The notes under the pieces: generated by a model
Databases searched by the model: none
Told to the model about the DNA's origin: nothing
The model's input: only the letters and a program-made list of their open reading frames with translations
In this document: piece after piece, positions 10,534-24,739 of the stretch
Position numbering within the stretch: position 1 is the stretch's first letter
Layout: every line of letters starts with the position of its first letter
Made by a program: the position numbers and the translations under genes
Assembly: GCF_025698545.1 (NCBI RefSeq)
Contig: NC_068575.1
Span: forward strand, 58,351,980 to 58,415,979
Direction of reading: 5' to 3'
DNA: 64,000 nucleotides
Origin: Gossypium raimondii
Taxonomy: Eukaryota > Streptophyta > Magnoliopsida > Malvales > Malvaceae

Positions 10534-10736
10534 TAAGTCTACGCCTTTCTCATTTTCAAATTGGATTACTAGTAGTAGTAGTAGTAGACGACTTGTACTA
10601 TTATAATGTAAGGTTGTTTTCTTTTTAAATAAAAATTTATTATAAATATAACTTATAAAGTCCTTTGAATTTGCATATATACCCATTATCCGCCCACTCT
10701 CCGTCGCCCCCTGAAAAAAACAAAGTGTTGTTATTT

Positions 10737-10766
10737 GCATCATCATCATCATCATCATCATTATCA
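10737..10766. repeat. (TCA)n microsatellite
   Basis: About ten near-perfect CAT/TCA units in the presumed 5' leader of the DUF4228 gene. Confidence 0.85.
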
Positions 10767-10808
10767 TCTTAATACACCATTTGGGGTTAAAACTTGTATG
10801 GGCTAAAA

Positions 10809-11621
10809 ATGGGTATCAAAATTCTAAATCCATGGTGGTTTCGGTTATTGAGAAACCATTTCTCCTGTCTCCACCGCCACCTCCACCACCACCACCACCA
10901 TCACCACCACGAGCCGCCTCGAACGATCAAGGTCATCAACTGTGATGGGGTAGTCAAGATCTACGACCGTCCGGTTCATGTTTCCGAGCTATTGATCGAG
11001 TTCCCTAAGCACATGATTTGCCGTTCCGATTCGTTTTACATAGGCCAAAAGATCCCGCCTCTTTCCATGGACGACAAGCTCCACTTCGGCCACGATTACT
11101 TCCTTCTCCCTCAACAGGCTTTCCAGTCTGCTTTATCCTTCGTCACCATCGCCTCTTTCGCCAACGCCAGATATTCGTCGTCTCGGGAATCGGGAAACGC
11201 GATGTTGAAGAAGGCCGCCGCTTGCCAACCTTTCCACATCGAGAAGAGCGCGTCTGGGTGTTTAAGGTTACGGGTTTCCGATGAGTTTATACGTCAGTTA
11301 ATGGAAGAAAGTAACGTGAAAGAGGGAAGTGGTGATGAGGGTTGCAGTAGAATATGCACCACCCCTCAGTTACAGAAACAGTACGCATCGCTCGTTGGTT
11401 CACGCCATTGGAAACCCACGCTGGAGACGATTAAGGAGAAGAAGAAGAAGAGGAGGAGGATTTCATTTGGAATGAAGAGAAAAAATAAATCGGTGTTGAA
11501 GAACAACGTAAAGAGCCATCGATCATCATCTCAGCAGCACCACGGTGATGTAATCACTTGTGCAAAGCCTCAATCGAAACCCAAGATTAAGTCTAAGATT
11601 AAATCATCAAGAAAATTATGA
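10809..11621 (+). CDS. DUF4228/PADRE-domain protein
   Basis: Single-exon gene of 270 codons from the chosen start. An in-frame ATG lies five codons upstream (10794). I prefer 10809 because it gives MGIKILNPWW, and many family members begin Met-Gly. The DUF4228 (PADRE) domain follows at about residues 37-100: RTIKVINCDGVVKIYDRPVH, VSELLIEFPKHMICRSDSF, then GQKIPPLSMDDKLHFGHDYF and LLP. The rest is low-complexity and basic (EKKKKRRRISFGMKRKNK), probably disordered and possibly nuclear. A run of nine His (residues about 27-35) precedes the domain and derives from a CAC/CAT repeat. Family members respond to pathogens and abiotic stress in other plants, but the biochemical function is not known. 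AT-rich TATA-like words occur upstream near 10635 and 10675. The reading frame is intact. Confidence 0.88.
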   Translation: MGIKILNPWWFRLLRNHFSCLHRHLHHHHHHHHHEPPRTIKVINCDGVVKIYDRPVHVSELLIEFPKHMICRSDSFYIGQKIPPLSMDDKLHFGHDYFLLPQQAFQSALSFVTIASFANARYSSSRESGNAMLKKAAACQPFHIEKSASGCLRLRVSDEFIRQLMEESNVKEGSGDEGCSRICTTPQLQKQYASLVGSRHWKPTLETIKEKKKKRRRISFGMKRKNKSVLKNNVKSHRSSSQQHHGDVITCAKPQSKPKIKSKIKSSRKL

Positions 11622-14500
11622 CAACCGATTTTCATTTTTTTTTTGATATTTTTCCTTTACTTTTTTTTTTTTTTTGTATTTTCTTTGATAATGTATGAAA
11701 CATCTCATTTTGTTGGCATATATTTTGGCTGCAGATTACAGGAAATTTTGTTGAGTTTTTCTTTAAGTTTAGTTCACTCTTCCATTCATCGCTTTGAAAT
11801 GTTATTCCAAAGCCACCAAAAAACACGATAGATTGAGGAAACAAAAGAATCCCAAACAAAGGCAATTCTAAGTGTTGTTCTGGGATTTTTCACGCAGTAT
11901 TTGTTGAAACGAAGTTCAAAATTCTAAGAAAGAAAAGGTTGAGACCTTGCGCGGAATTAAAAAATTCTCAGCCAGTCGGCGGCGAGCCGGCGGCTGCGGT
12001 TTGATGAGTTTTCTGTTTGAAACTTGAGATTTTAGAGAGAGGAAGTCTAGAGACATTTCAAGCGCAAACACAGAAAATAGTAGGAAATTAAATTGTAATT
12101 TTTATGATTTTTAAATAATTAAATTAAATTAAATTATTATATTTTTAGGGAGTAAAGTATAATTTTATATTTATTAATTAAAATTTTAAAAATTTAAATA
12201 AAAATTTTCGTTTTAGGAGGAGCCGACCCTAGCTACGCCGGTTAAATATATACCCATTAAAGTTTATTATTATAACTCCTTATAAAATTTCAAAAATTAA
12301 TAAGAGATGTTTTATTTTTTGTACCTTTGAAAAATTAGTATTTTAATCCTCCGTATAAACGTTATTGTTAATGTAATGTTATAGTATAACGGTAGCTAAC
12401 ATGACATTAAATTAAATTAAAACTTAAACCATAGTTTTGAAGAATGAGTAGAAATAAAAAAAAGATTTTGGGCCCCAAAATTGATTTTTATTGAATTTTT
12501 TACATAATTGTTGTGTTTAAATCGTTTGTAATTTGATTCATGTTAGCCACCATTAAATCATGCCATCCTATTTGTATTCAATATTAAGAAGCTTTTTAAT
12601 TTGATCTAATGTCGCGTATCATTACAGGTACTAAAATATCAACTTTTCAAATGTACAAAGATTAAAATGTTCCTTTTAATAATAGAGGAGCTAAAATAAG
12701 CTTTTTGATATGATACAGGGACTTGCAGTAACCTTTAACATATACATACCACGCTTTTGTTGGATAAGTCGGAGGTCTTAGGTTTTTTAGTATTCGGATT
12801 TGAATTTCACTCTATATAATTATAATATGTAAGTTTTCAATCTCATGTTATGCATAGATTTAATTCAGTTTTTCTAATTATTTATATATGATATTTTGTA
12901 TTGATTCGATTTTATATTATAATTTTTGAGAAAATGTATTTTATATAAATATTAAAAGAAAAAGCCTAGAGAAAAAAAGGGGAAGAATGTTGAATTCTTT
13001 TAGTATTTAAATAATATTTCAAGTAATAATGAGTTTTATAGTATATTTTTATAGGTGTATTATTTTTAAAAAATTATTATATATGAAAATATGAATATAA
13101 AATATCCTAACATGATTAGTAATCTTAATATATTATTTTACTTCTAAAATTTTAATAATTTATTTTAAATATTATAAATTGATTATTTGTTATATAGTAA
13201 TAATAAGTTACAAGCGATTAAATGTGAACCCAATATCATTGAGTTTAAATTATATTAAAATGACATTTATAAATGCGTTTTGGTTTAAATCTAATTATCT
13301 TCGAGTCGGGGTGGTATTTAAATAAAAAAATTTCAACAGATGTCGACGTCAGATTTAAACTTAGTCTAAATACATTAATAATATATTAATCCTAATTATC
13401 TTAAATTTGGAGTTAAATTATTAAACAAAACTAACCAATCATAATAAAATAAAATACAAATTTAAGGTTTAAGGTTAGTATTAAATTTAGGGTTAAAATT
13501 TTAAAAATTAGCTACCTTTTTCTAGAGTTCTTTTCTACCTTAAAAAGAAAGTGTTTTTTTAGTCTATACGTAAAACACAGCATGTACCATGTCGCAACGT
13601 TTTTTTCATTCCTTTTCCCTGAAAAGACATGCTTGTTTGAAACTTTGAATACATCCTCCCTTTTTCTTTTTTGGTTCGGAAGTGGACTAATGTGTCTATT
13701 TTTAAATTAGGGTCTAATTCTTTAAAGGTTGTTCAAATAAGTACACTCCTTTAAAAATGGCCATATAAGGACTGAATCTTGATAAAAGTAATCAAATAAG
13801 AGGTTTTCACGCATTAGACCCTAATTTGTAGTAAAAATTAAGTGAATATTGAAGTTTTTAGAATTGAACACATGACAGTTGAGTTAAATAATGCTTGAAA
13901 AGAAAATAGCAAAATAAGATATAAATTTAAAATATTATATACGATATTTGAAAAGCTTTTATTTCAACACTTTCGAAAAGGTTTGTCACTTATTTAACTA
14001 TTTGAAATGTTTGGCCCTCATTTGAGCATATTCAAAAAAAAAAAAAAAAACCCTTATGTGCTAAAAAATTTCCACTACAAGCCTTTTTTTAACATTTTAC
14101 TTACCTTGTCTTTAGGGATGTCTAATATGGAATTTCGATTAATCCACCTACTTACCCCATCCATTAGAATGCTTGACGTAAATTTAAGGTATCAATAATT
14201 AGATCAATATCACCTATCGTAGGATCATTACTTTCTTTCTAACTTGTCGGAAGATTATTACTTTCTTTCTAAAAACATGTTTAATATAGTTAGTCAATTT
14301 TATATCAAATGATTAATAGTTTTTGGATGCCGTGGTAAAATACATTGTACTTCAATGAGAGAATATAAATGTAAACTTTCGAGATGACATTATTAGAAAT
14401 GACAACTATGAACCACTGTAAAATGGACATGAAGACTACCAAAGAAAACTTTATACCTAAGGACTTTTTTCCCATCCAATGTAGGGTTAATATACTTGAT
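11622..14500. other. Intergenic, AT-rich, no gene seen
   Basis: After the DUF4228 stop there are T-rich runs (11636-11685) that could serve as its 3'UTR and polyadenylation region. The rest is AT-rich DNA with A-runs and no convincing coding sequence on either strand. A TTTCTTTCTAA word is duplicated near 14232 and 14262. Confidence 0.6.
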
Positions 14501-14829
14501 CTAACTTTTTTTGCATCTAAGAAAAGTAAAACATCATTTCAGATGTAATTCACCTTTTGAAACGATTTTTGAGCTCATAAACACTAACCCTATGAATTGC
14601 AATTGTGACTTACTTCGATCAACTGTTGATGAGCAGTTAGCCCAATGGATTCTCCAACCTCCTTTATTTGAACAACGCCTAGATGATTTGTTGGTCTGGG
14701 TTTGGAAGATACAGGGTGCTGCACAACGGAAAGTGGCGCTACAAGCAACTTAGAGCAGATGGTGCATAGACCATAAATCAATCACATATTTCCCTAGACC
14801 CTACTATAAGAGCTTTCTACAACAACCTA

Positions 14830-15310
14830 TGGCTCCTGCCTACTTCTAGCAAAATTAAAATATGTTTATGGAGGATTTCAAGAAATTTGATTCCCACAAT
14901 GGAAAATCTTCATGTGGAACATGTTTGTGCTAGTGACTTATGCCCCTGTAGCCAATTGATTGTAGAGGATGCCATCCACACGTACGTGTAGAAACTGTGA
15001 CAACATTTCTGGATTTAGGACTGCTTTAGTATATCCATGTAGGAGTCCCCTTTTGAGGTAGAAGCGTGGACAGGCACCATGGCCCTCCATTTTGCCATAG
15101 ATCTAGGTGTCCGGAGAGTTGTACTCGAAGGTGATAGCTTGAGTGTTATTAAGAAACTCTAGAGCCATACAGTTGATAGGTCACTCATAGGACCTTTGAC
15201 TGAAGAAGAGAGTTTTACTTTAGTAGTTCAAAAACTTTAGAGCTAAGCACACAATCAGAAGGAAATATGGTGGCTCATGCACTAACTACCGTGGGGTTGG
15301 ATTAAACTAA
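14830..15310 (+). pseudogene. Decayed zf-RVT plus RNase H-like region of a LINE-type element
   Basis: The plus strand at 14836-14985 reads LPTSSKIKICLWRISRNLIP then TMENLHVEHVCASDLCPC, the zinc-binding region found after reverse transcriptase in plant non-LTR elements. At 15052-15155 it reads FEVEAWTGTMALHFAIDLG then RRVVLEGDSLSVIKKL, an RNase H-like core with acidic residues (EAW, EGDS). Further on, NMVAHALTTVGLD matches the C-terminal helix. Stops and frame changes separate these parts. No reverse transcriptase was found upstream. It is a relic with no expected function. Its domain type is the same as the relic at 6440-6665, but they are on opposite strands and not obviously the same copy. 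Confidence 0.75.
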
Positions 15311-17867
15311 CAGTAAATATTGAATTCAAGACTCCACTTTCATGGTCGCTTCACCGATTCCGACATGAGATGAGTTTATTAAAGGTTCAAGAATGAGAAA
15401 TTGGTATTTTGCTCTTTTGGTTTACAATAAATAACGAATTACACTATAGTGTAGTTAAAAAGATCGAACATAGATCTCTCCAACCATTATCTGAACCAAA
15501 TGTCAAAATCCAAATGTTGTGACACCACTGTCAAATATGTCAAACCACCGACGAGGATGTCGAATTTAGCCGTACGAAAAATTGAAAATCGTCAAAGTCT
15601 TCTAAACACTCAAAAACCTCACTAGATGGTGTAAAACTCCATATCTTGGAAATGGAATTGCCTTTTGTTTTTTGTGCTTAGGGACCTTAAGCTAGTCGGT
15701 ATTTATAGTGGTGGTTCCCTTAGGTTTCTTAAATTGAGTGCTGATTTCAGTAATATGTGACTTAGATTTCCTTATGGCATAGTCAATATCTAAACACTCC
15801 AATTGGAGAAGAATGTTTTCCTTTCAAAACTTAAAATTCTCACTGATTAATTCTTAGATATATATATTTTATTATGACATATTCATAGGTTGTAAAATTG
15901 CAAAATGAATGAACATACAGGCTTAACAAAAATTTTAAGGCAAACATAAATCATAACTTATCAATACAAATGATATAAATAATGAATCTAATGTTATAAA
16001 AATTGCTTGGGGACTAAGTTTTTAATTCAATTAGATTCATTTTATAGTAGAGTTATTTATTATCCTTTTGATAACAAATATTAAATTTATTTTATAATAG
16101 TGATTCCCCATAAAAAAAGTTACTAACTACATGTCCCACTATCACGCATACAAAATAATTCCCACTAACCACCAGCATGAAAGTGGTGGGGGGTAAGGGA
16201 AACGTGGTAATAACCCCACGAACCACAGCAGTTCCAACATTGAAGACCCAATGTCTTTTGGCTTTTCCTAACCAAATGAGCCAACATGGGTTTTAAACAA
16301 CCTTTATCGTAACACATAATTTTAGCTAGGGAATTTTATCTATCTTCAGTTTTTGGAACCTGTAAATAAAGCTTACTTTATTGATTAGAATAAAACGAGA
16401 CAATATTACTTTGATTTCTTTAAATTTTATAAAATTATATGTTAGTAAATAGTAAAAATATAACATGACCTCTCAAAATGATAAAATTTTAATTTAATCA
16501 TTCACAATTTATAAAATATAAACTAATACAATAATAAAATTGTACTCTAACTCTCATATACATAACTCAATTTCAGCTCCTAAAAATACTGAACAGCCGA
16601 GTCTAAAATTTCAAATGCTTTACCAAAATGCATTTTAGGCATATTTGGACCAACTCAAATGATCTACATTATTAGTAAAAATATATATTAATATTTGTGT
16701 GTTCTTTTTTAATAATTATAAAAATGTAAATTTTTTTATTAAAATTTCAAACTGTAAACATGTTAACTCCAACTTTATTATTAAAAAAAGTTTAGTAATA
16801 TTTCTCCAACTAGTAAAGAGGAGATTTGAAGCATTTTGCAAACGAATGTAGGCTTCTGTCACTATCACTACCAATTGCTGCCCTCTATCACACGAATTTG
16901 GGATTGGCCTAAAGGATTAAAACAACCCAGAGATTAGGATACTTTCACATATCTTATAAGTGTTATCCACGAAGATAAATACATATATCAAATTCCATTA
17001 TTTGAATTGAATTTACATTTGTAAGACTTTATATATATATATATTATCAAATTCATTATCAAAGTATGCGAATTCGAATTTATATATTGCGAAAACTGCA
17101 AATATCTAAGCATCACCCCCTTACGCAAGGCAACCCAAAAATCCCAATTGAAATCAAATCAAAAGTAAATAATATTACCAAAAAGAAAAATATGCATGTT
17201 GAAGCCATGTTGATATATATATATATATATATATTTGATACAATGTCTAAAACTAACTATAGCCCCTTCCCAATTCTTAAATAGTAAGGTAATGTGCTTC
17301 AACGCACTTAAACCCACATCCTCCTGCATTGACAACAATACCCATGCCGATCAAACAAAGGCTCAATCGGCCCAAGTTGATATTACTTTCAACAACTTAC
17401 AGGGAACAAACAAATATTCCAACATTGTTCTGTTGTCATTATAGGAACTTCAATAAATTAAATTACATTAAAAAAAAAGAAAAAGAAAGAAAAGAACCCT
17501 ACAATACAAAGTGTACCTCATTTGAAGTACTCACACACCTTAACCACACTTCTCGTCTGCACAACCTACATAGCATGAATGCAGCTCTAAAGTATTCGAA
17601 GAACAAAAACCTAAACGCAAATCATTCATTGAAAATTAAATAACTAAATTACTGCACAAAATAGCATCGAGAATGATTTGATTTTTTTTTTCATTCTAAA
17701 AAGATTAAAGCTTGAATAATTTAAAAGAAAAAGAAAAGAAACAAAGAAATCCTAAAACAAAAATTACCAATGCTTTGATCTGGCACTGGCAAATGGTGCT
17801 TCTCGATCTTGATGCTCTATCTACGAAAGAGACAAAATCCAAAAGTTGGTGTCCCGTTGTAAAGTAT
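15311..17867. other. Intergenic, no gene seen; contains (TA)n runs
   Basis: AT-rich DNA between the retroelement relic and the 3' end of the NIPA-type gene. TA dinucleotide runs occur at about 17029-17043 and 17214-17234. Open frames at 17066-17643 have no recognisable protein similarity, and their composition is like non-coding DNA. The last few hundred bases before 17868 are probably the 3'UTR of the minus-strand transporter gene. Confidence 0.6.
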
Positions 17868-20800
17868 TTACTTGAAATAGTCTTGCCGGAGAATTGTGAT
17901 AAAGCTAGGGGATGATTCATCTTCATCTTTCTGCTTCCACAGTTCCCCATTGCCTTGGATGTACCATGATACTTTTGGAGATAATGGGGTGTATAGATCT
18001 GCATATGTTTAAAAACAAGTAATTTCTATTATCATAACACTTTTAAATAGTTTATTTTAAATTTTATAACAAAATCATTTACTTCTAAAAATAACTAATA
18101 GTCAAACCATATCCAAGAATCAAATAAAATTATATTGTCATCATACTGCATATATTTCAAGACTTCAAATTACAAATCCCCACATTAAACTTTAAATTTT
18201 AAATTACCAACCTAGATATTGTTATACTAGCAAACAATTTCATTTCAATAATAATATCATTATTCATATAAAAGTAATCTCGATAGTAGTAATGTACCAA
18301 ATAGATTGGCATTAGAAAATGCTTTCTTGAAAGTTTGAAACTCATCTCTTATATAATAACTGAATATTGAGATGATCTTGGGGATTTGATTAAAAGGGAA
18401 GTCAGAAATCACTAACTATATGTAATGAAACATCAAGCACAAGCATTTTGGTCTAGTAAAAAGGTATAGGATTAGTCATTAACAAAGAATATCTTAAGAA
18501 TTTCTACGTACTTCTAATTCTACTTCATATTTTGCTTCTTTAAATTCATGCCATAATTAGACACAAAGCTCATGTGTCCTTCAATAGTGTTTTTCAACCT
18601 TTTATTGAGCTAAAAAAGGGTAGGGAATTGGGAGGCAATACCAATTAATTGATTGAGCTAAAGAAAGGGGTTGGGAATAGGAAATATGGTAAGAACCGAT
18701 CTTATCGATTATTCTTATGCATGCGTTCAATACTGAAAATGTCATTTATGAAAGGCTATAATATTTTCAATAGAATGGCAAGAAAGCTTAACAAATATAC
18801 TTAAAAGTTAGGGGTAAAGTTTCACCATGTCTAAAAAGTAAGTAACTATAGAGAGAGAGGTCTAGCTCAAATAATTGTTTCAGCAACGGCAAATTGGTGG
18901 TTCTCACTATAGTTCCCCAAGTCTTTAGAGGTTTCGGTTCAAGATATATTTTGGGAAATTTGAGGGTGAGCTCCACTAAAAAAAGCTTAGGAAAAGCTTC
19001 TACCAAAATATCTAAGGATTTACCAATATTTAGATATTTTGGTAAAAACTTTTTCTAACCTGAAGCTCATGGTAGAAGTGTCGATATATTTTGTAAAATG
19101 TTCGGATTTATGTTTTGTAAAATGTTCGGATTTTACTTAAAAATGGCTCTAAAATCAGTTAAACACACTTTTATACTCCTTTAGCCAATATATTTTCCAA
19201 GGTTCAACAAAAATTGTCCTCGAGTCCCATATGATGACACATTTAGAAAATATAATGGATTCAAATTTAAGAAGCAGGTGCTCTAGTTCAAAACAAGTTC
19301 CTCATGAGTTTATATATGAGAGATACCTGTGATAAGAGGAGTCTCTGGATCTCTTGTACTATGCAATACAGCCGTCCCAGATAACACTGTTATGAAACCA
19401 CAAAGTTCAGATGCTATGCTGCTAGCACTTTGACCAGAGTAGTCCTACAAAGCGAGGAAAAGAAACTATAATAAGGACATATAGAAATAGAGGCGTCAAC
19501 CTATTCCTCACAGACATTCAAGTCCTTGTCCAATGATGCTCATAAGATACAATCACATGAAAAATTCATATAATTTATCAATGCATTTATTCCCCACAAC
19601 AGAGGAAAAGAAAATAGGGTCGAGTTTTCATAATTTTAAACATATATGTTTCATTTTGCAAGCATAAGAATTAGGGATAATACTTAAACAGACATGATTA
19701 TTACCCTAAAACTACAAAAATGCATGAACTTAGCCACATCTCAGTATATAGAATTTAGAGTTGTCAAAAGAAAATAATTGATTGTGGATCCCACAACCAC
19801 GAGAAATTCAGTGGAATTCTGACACCTGGATGTTTCTTTAGCATCCAAACTTGAGAAATATTCATGTCCATTAAATTCCTAGTCAGCCCCTCATCCACTG
19901 AAGCACCCATCATCTCAAGCGCATATTAAAATACAGTAAGTATAAATGCAATAGCAACTCAAAAGAAAGTAATCTAATTTGGGTCCCACAACCATGAGAA
20001 ATTCAGCAATATCGAAATGAGTATTTATCCTCCCAAATTCTACAATTACAGTTTTCCCCCTGAACTCTATCTTATGTACATGACCTCTAAGGAATTATGT
20101 TCCATACTGCATTTAATATGGATCAATTCTAATATTAATGCTCATGATAATCCATGCATTAGAAAACCCACTTGTGTGCAAACTTTGCGGATCCATGTAC
20201 ACATGGGAGAGAATAATACCTTAAACATTATTGCACTCGCTAAAATCGTGAAAGAAGTGAACAAGGCATAATAAATAGGAGAAACAATTGCCGTGTTGAA
20301 AGTATCCAATGCCTGCAACCACATCAAAGCATTACATAAAATTGAAACAATTTGGAACTGCAATTCAAGAATTGATTTCTCTTCTATTATAACCCCCTTT
20401 CAAGTTAAAGATAGCCAAATTTATTGTCATTTACTGTTGTTCCCATCCCATTTTGGGAATGCCTTCGCCATGTCTTGACCATGTTTTCTTATTATTATTT
20501 TTTGCATGTCCCTCTATTTCATATGCTTATCCCAGAATGAAGAAGGCATATCTCTTTAAAGCACAGATGTGGGACTGATAGTTTGAGGATTCCAATGTGA
20601 CAATTTGGGTTTTCCTTTCACATTGCATTATTTTTAACCTTCTTAGTTTTATTTTGGAGTCCAAGTATTTCTTAGAGTCCTAATTGAAATAGAGTTTTAG
20701 ATCTGTTAGTACCAATGGTGTTAGGAATCTAGATAAATAATATAGAATATTATTAGAGAATCTATGAATTACTACTTTTGTGACAGTAAGATGCAACGTG

Positions 20801-22699
20801 TGCCTAAGGGTCCTAGGAGAAATCTTAGGATCTCTCCTTTTCTTATTGATAATTTGATGCAATCAACTTTAGATTTAACTCCTAAGGAACCCTAGTCTAA
20901 AGCTCAAGGATCTATTCTCCCCCATTTTCCTCATTCAAATTTTATTTTTCTGTTTTTCTCAATAATATTCAGGGCATATAATTCTTAAGAATAGTTCCTT
21001 GCAGCCATACATCACATACAAAGAGCAAACAACTGCTTTAATAGCAATCTCCAGTGCCTAAGGTTTGCAACATTTTTATGAATCTTTGAAGTAAGAAGTG
21101 GAATATTCCTTTTCTTCCCTTGAACAATTATATTGCAATACTTCTTGAATCAAGGCTAATCATTACCAAATTTAAAGAAAAATAACCGTACCAGTAATTT
21201 GTAGTTTGTTTACTCAAGCAGGTTGACAAAGTCAAATATCTCACATGAGCAACAATTTTTTAATTTCCAAACATATTTTGTAGAATTCTGTGACATGAGT
21301 ATAAGATTTTTTGTTTCAAAGAGTCTTGTTTTTGAAGGCATCTATTATCTATACCATCAGTAGCATGTTGCCTCAGCTTTATGATTTGTCATCATGAGAC
21401 TTAAGAGTATGCTTAAATGCTTACCATATTTAGATAATTTAATTGAATAATGATACAGGTAATTGCAACCATTGCAAAGATCCAAGTCTGGAAGTATTTG
21501 GCCTGATTTGTGCCCTCCAATGTTAGCTTTATTGCAATACCAATTGCTTTTATGCTCATTACCTGCAAGAAAGTTACATTTATTGTCCATTACTTTTAAA
21601 ACAGTGATGAATAAACTACATTCAAATTGATAAAAGTTTGACAGAAATTACTAGAAAGCAAAGTGATAAAACTATTAGATCTCAAGATGCAGTTAGCTGC
21701 AAAGATGACATTTCTTACCGTCAATGATCCAATTACTGAGCATATTCCAATATACACGATTATGTTAGTTTGACCATAACGAGGTGCACAATACAAAATT
21801 AGTACCAACGCAGTAGCTATTGCTGAAGCTGTATACAAAAGAAAGGCTGGAAAAGAGAAAACAGATTCATGTAAACATATGGAAGCCAAGAATAAGATAA
21901 TATAAGCATTTGATATCTGGTGAGAACTTTAGCAATCTACCTGGTTGAGTAGCAAGTTCCCAAATTTCTTCAACTGAGCTAATAGAACGCTCCTCAGGAG
22001 CATGAAGCACAATGATTGTCGAACCTACTATGCACAAAAGGCATCCCAACATTCCCATTTTCTGCAGTTTCTCCTTTAACATGAAATGTGCTAAAACAGC
22101 ACTGCCGAATTTAACAGGAAGTGAGAGAGGATCAGAAACAAACAATTAAGTGAAGTAGTTTCGATTGAAATAATAAATTAAAGTTCCAAAATCAACAAAG
22201 AAAAAAAATGTTACCTAACGATGATACTCAAAGCACCAAGAGGCGTTACCAAAACAGCAGGTGCATAGATATAAGCAACGAAATTGGAAATCTCCCCGAT
22301 AATCACTGTCATATTAAAATGAATCATTTTACAAACGAAAGCATCAAATTGACTCGATTAAGCTAAACTTAAATTCTGGTCAATGAAATGCTGTTAAAAA
22401 CTCACTAGTAAGCATGCCAACCCACCAGAGCGGCTCCAACAAGTAGCCATATCCACCAGAACCTTATAAAAAGCTCGCAGCAAATTAACAATCAATCATA
22501 TTCTTATATATATACGCATAAATGCCCATACAAAGTAAAAACTTTAAAATATTAAAAAGAAGGGAAAATGAAACTTACTAGCACGGGGGCCGTTGACACC
22601 GGCCTTTCGGAGACCCTTTTTCTTGATGATAAAGCTGGAGCCAATGAAGGCGCTAGAGACCATCGCCAGAATAAAGCCCTTGAGATTGCTGGAGTACAT
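17868..22699 (-). CDS. NIPA-type magnesium transporter (DUF803), 345 aa
   Basis: Nine coding exons join in frame with GT-AG sites: 22579-22699, 22406-22462, 22215-22305, 21941-22101, 21719-21846, 21425-21562, 20220-20312, 19327-19444 and 17868-17998. Together they give 346 codons including the stop. The start MYSSNLKGFILAMVSSAFIG is the standard NIPA beginning, followed by SSFIIKKKGLRKAG. Later landmarks are EPLWWVGMLT, GEISNFVAYIYAPAVLVTPL, SAVLAHFMLKEKLQKMGMLG, the SLTVMSIKAIGIAIKLTLEG loop, ALDTFNTAIVSPIYYALFTS and DYSGQSASSIASELCGF. Alternating hydrophobic segments fit a multi-span membrane protein of the drug/metabolite transporter fold. Family members move Mg2+ at endosomal or plasma membranes; the substrate here is inferred from the family. 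The soluble tail SPKVSWYIQGNGELWKQKDE ends at a normal stop. All exons, splice sites and frames look intact. The 1.3-kb last intron contains no gene I can recognise. Confidence 0.95.
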
Positions 22700-24739
22700 C
22701 TATAAATACATGTATACACATGCATTCATACATATATATACAAAGAGGGAGAAAGAGAGGGAGAGATTGATTTCCCAACTATGAATTCAGTAATAATATG
22801 CTGATTGGAATTCGATTCGTCTCGTTAGATTACAGCAATAATATGCTTATTGAAATTGGATTCGTCTCGTCAGAACCCTAGACCGCTTCAATTCTCCCCT
22901 TTTGTTTTTGGTTAATTTTGAAATTAATGGTGTTGGCTGCGGGTTGGGCAGAAAGGTCGTTTAGGAGAACGTGCTTTCTCACCTGCCGGTCGTCATTACA
23001 TCTCCCTTGACTATTCCACCTGCCACCTGTCCTCTGCTCTTCCCGTCCATTATCTATTTTATTATTGTAGAATAATAATTACGATGTACTGATATTCTAA
23101 TTTTTTGAATTTGACGAGGTTATAAAAAAATTAATATTCTTTAACCGTATTTAATAATTAAAAATTAAATAACTTTTTAATCGACTGGTGAAATTACGAG
23201 TTTCACTATAATAGTCTATTATTATATATTATTTGTTATACCATATAAAAGGCCCAACTCCACAACTCTATCTAAATTATAACGATATAGTCCATATACC
23301 GCTTTGCCCTTAGAGGCTAGAGCTTGAGCTTGGTAAGCCCATTTTTGGAGACCGCTTCCCTCTTGGAGCATAAGCTTGGTAAGCTTCGCCCAAGCATCAC
23401 TTCTTTGGAGCCTACATGATTTAAATGAAAATATATTATGAAGATTTTCGAAAACCATCATCAATCTGTTCTCTCAACTAATCTCTTTGAGTTAAGTTTG
23501 ACTATGTTTAAAATTGACACTTATCATCCTCAACGACACTTAAGCCTAATAATGGAACCTGCAATCAACCATTCTTTTCCCGTGAATGCTCCTTGATAGG
23601 GAGAGGGCCAATGACAACAGCATACTTGACTTCACATGTCTAAACTTCTTTTCATCATCTCCTTAACTTTCTAAGAATAATGGCTCTTCACACCTCTTGC
23701 GATGTGAATCACCTCCATTATAACAGCTCTCTATACTCCTCATGGTGTGAATTGTCATCATAAGTCACCTCATACTTTTATGTTATAATAATATTATTAA
23801 AGCAAAATGATCATATATTGATTAACTAATGATTCCGTTGTTAATACATATAATAAAGATTATCAGTGTCTTTTTTTGAAAAGATAAATTTGAGATAATA
23901 ACATTTTCCATCATTAGCATGATTTAAAAAGTTGTTTTGGCCATTCAATCATCGAAAAACATAATCCATACCTTTTGAGGAAATATGTTATTGGTATCAT
24001 TTTATTTTGCCTTTCGAAGCTAGTATGCATCAATTGTTATAGTTTGCATCGATACAATATCTATTTGTATATTTGAGAGAGTCATAATATGTTTATAAAA
24101 AGTTAAATTATAAAAAATTTAAACTTTGAGAAAACCGTGGCCCTCTAACCTCTACTACGCACCGCGATTGCATGTGGGGGTATAAAAATCTAATACTACT
24201 GAATTTGATGTCCTTCATCGATGGTTCGACCGGTAAACTAAGTAAAATGTAAAATTATTTTATATATAAAATAAAACTTGTACCAAAAAGAAATAATAAT
24301 AGAAATAAAATAAAACCAAGTAGGCTCGCACTGTCGCACATTGACTTGCATTGAGAGAGTCAAAAAATATAAAAAATTTATCTTCATTAATTATTTTATA
24401 ATTAAATTATGTACTTAAAAAGTTAGTTCGCCTGTTGATTTATGGCTCTAATTTTTTTAAAATGAATTTAACTGTTATTTAAAACAGTCTCCACGTAGTT
24501 GTGTGTCAAATTACTATCTCTGTCCAATTTGTTTTAAAATAATATTATTAGTTCCTTTATTTTTGTTTACAGCTTTATTTGACGTGACTGGGCTCGTAGG
24601 CAACCGGGTTGGACTTGGATGAGAAATAGCATGCAAAACATAAGGTCAATTTAATGCTTAAATCTCTTAGTATCGAGAGGGACAAGAGCTTAAAAGAGAA
24701 TGAAAATAGTGGAGGTAAAAGTTTTAATAATTCAGTCTT

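Noticed and set aside
17214-17234. (TA)n runs here and at 27707-27731, 61952-61966
   Set aside because: Ordinary plant microsatellites, no further meaning inferred.
17705-18004. Minus-strand 99-codon frame overlapping the NIPA-type gene
   Set aside because: The last exon of the transporter (17868-17998) is read in a different frame and joins exon 8 perfectly; this frame is a shadow.
23222-23464. 80-codon minus-strand frame with an imperfect LxEGSGLQKWAY-like text
   Set aside because: It spans short imperfect tandem repeats and I found no family; more likely part of an old repeat.
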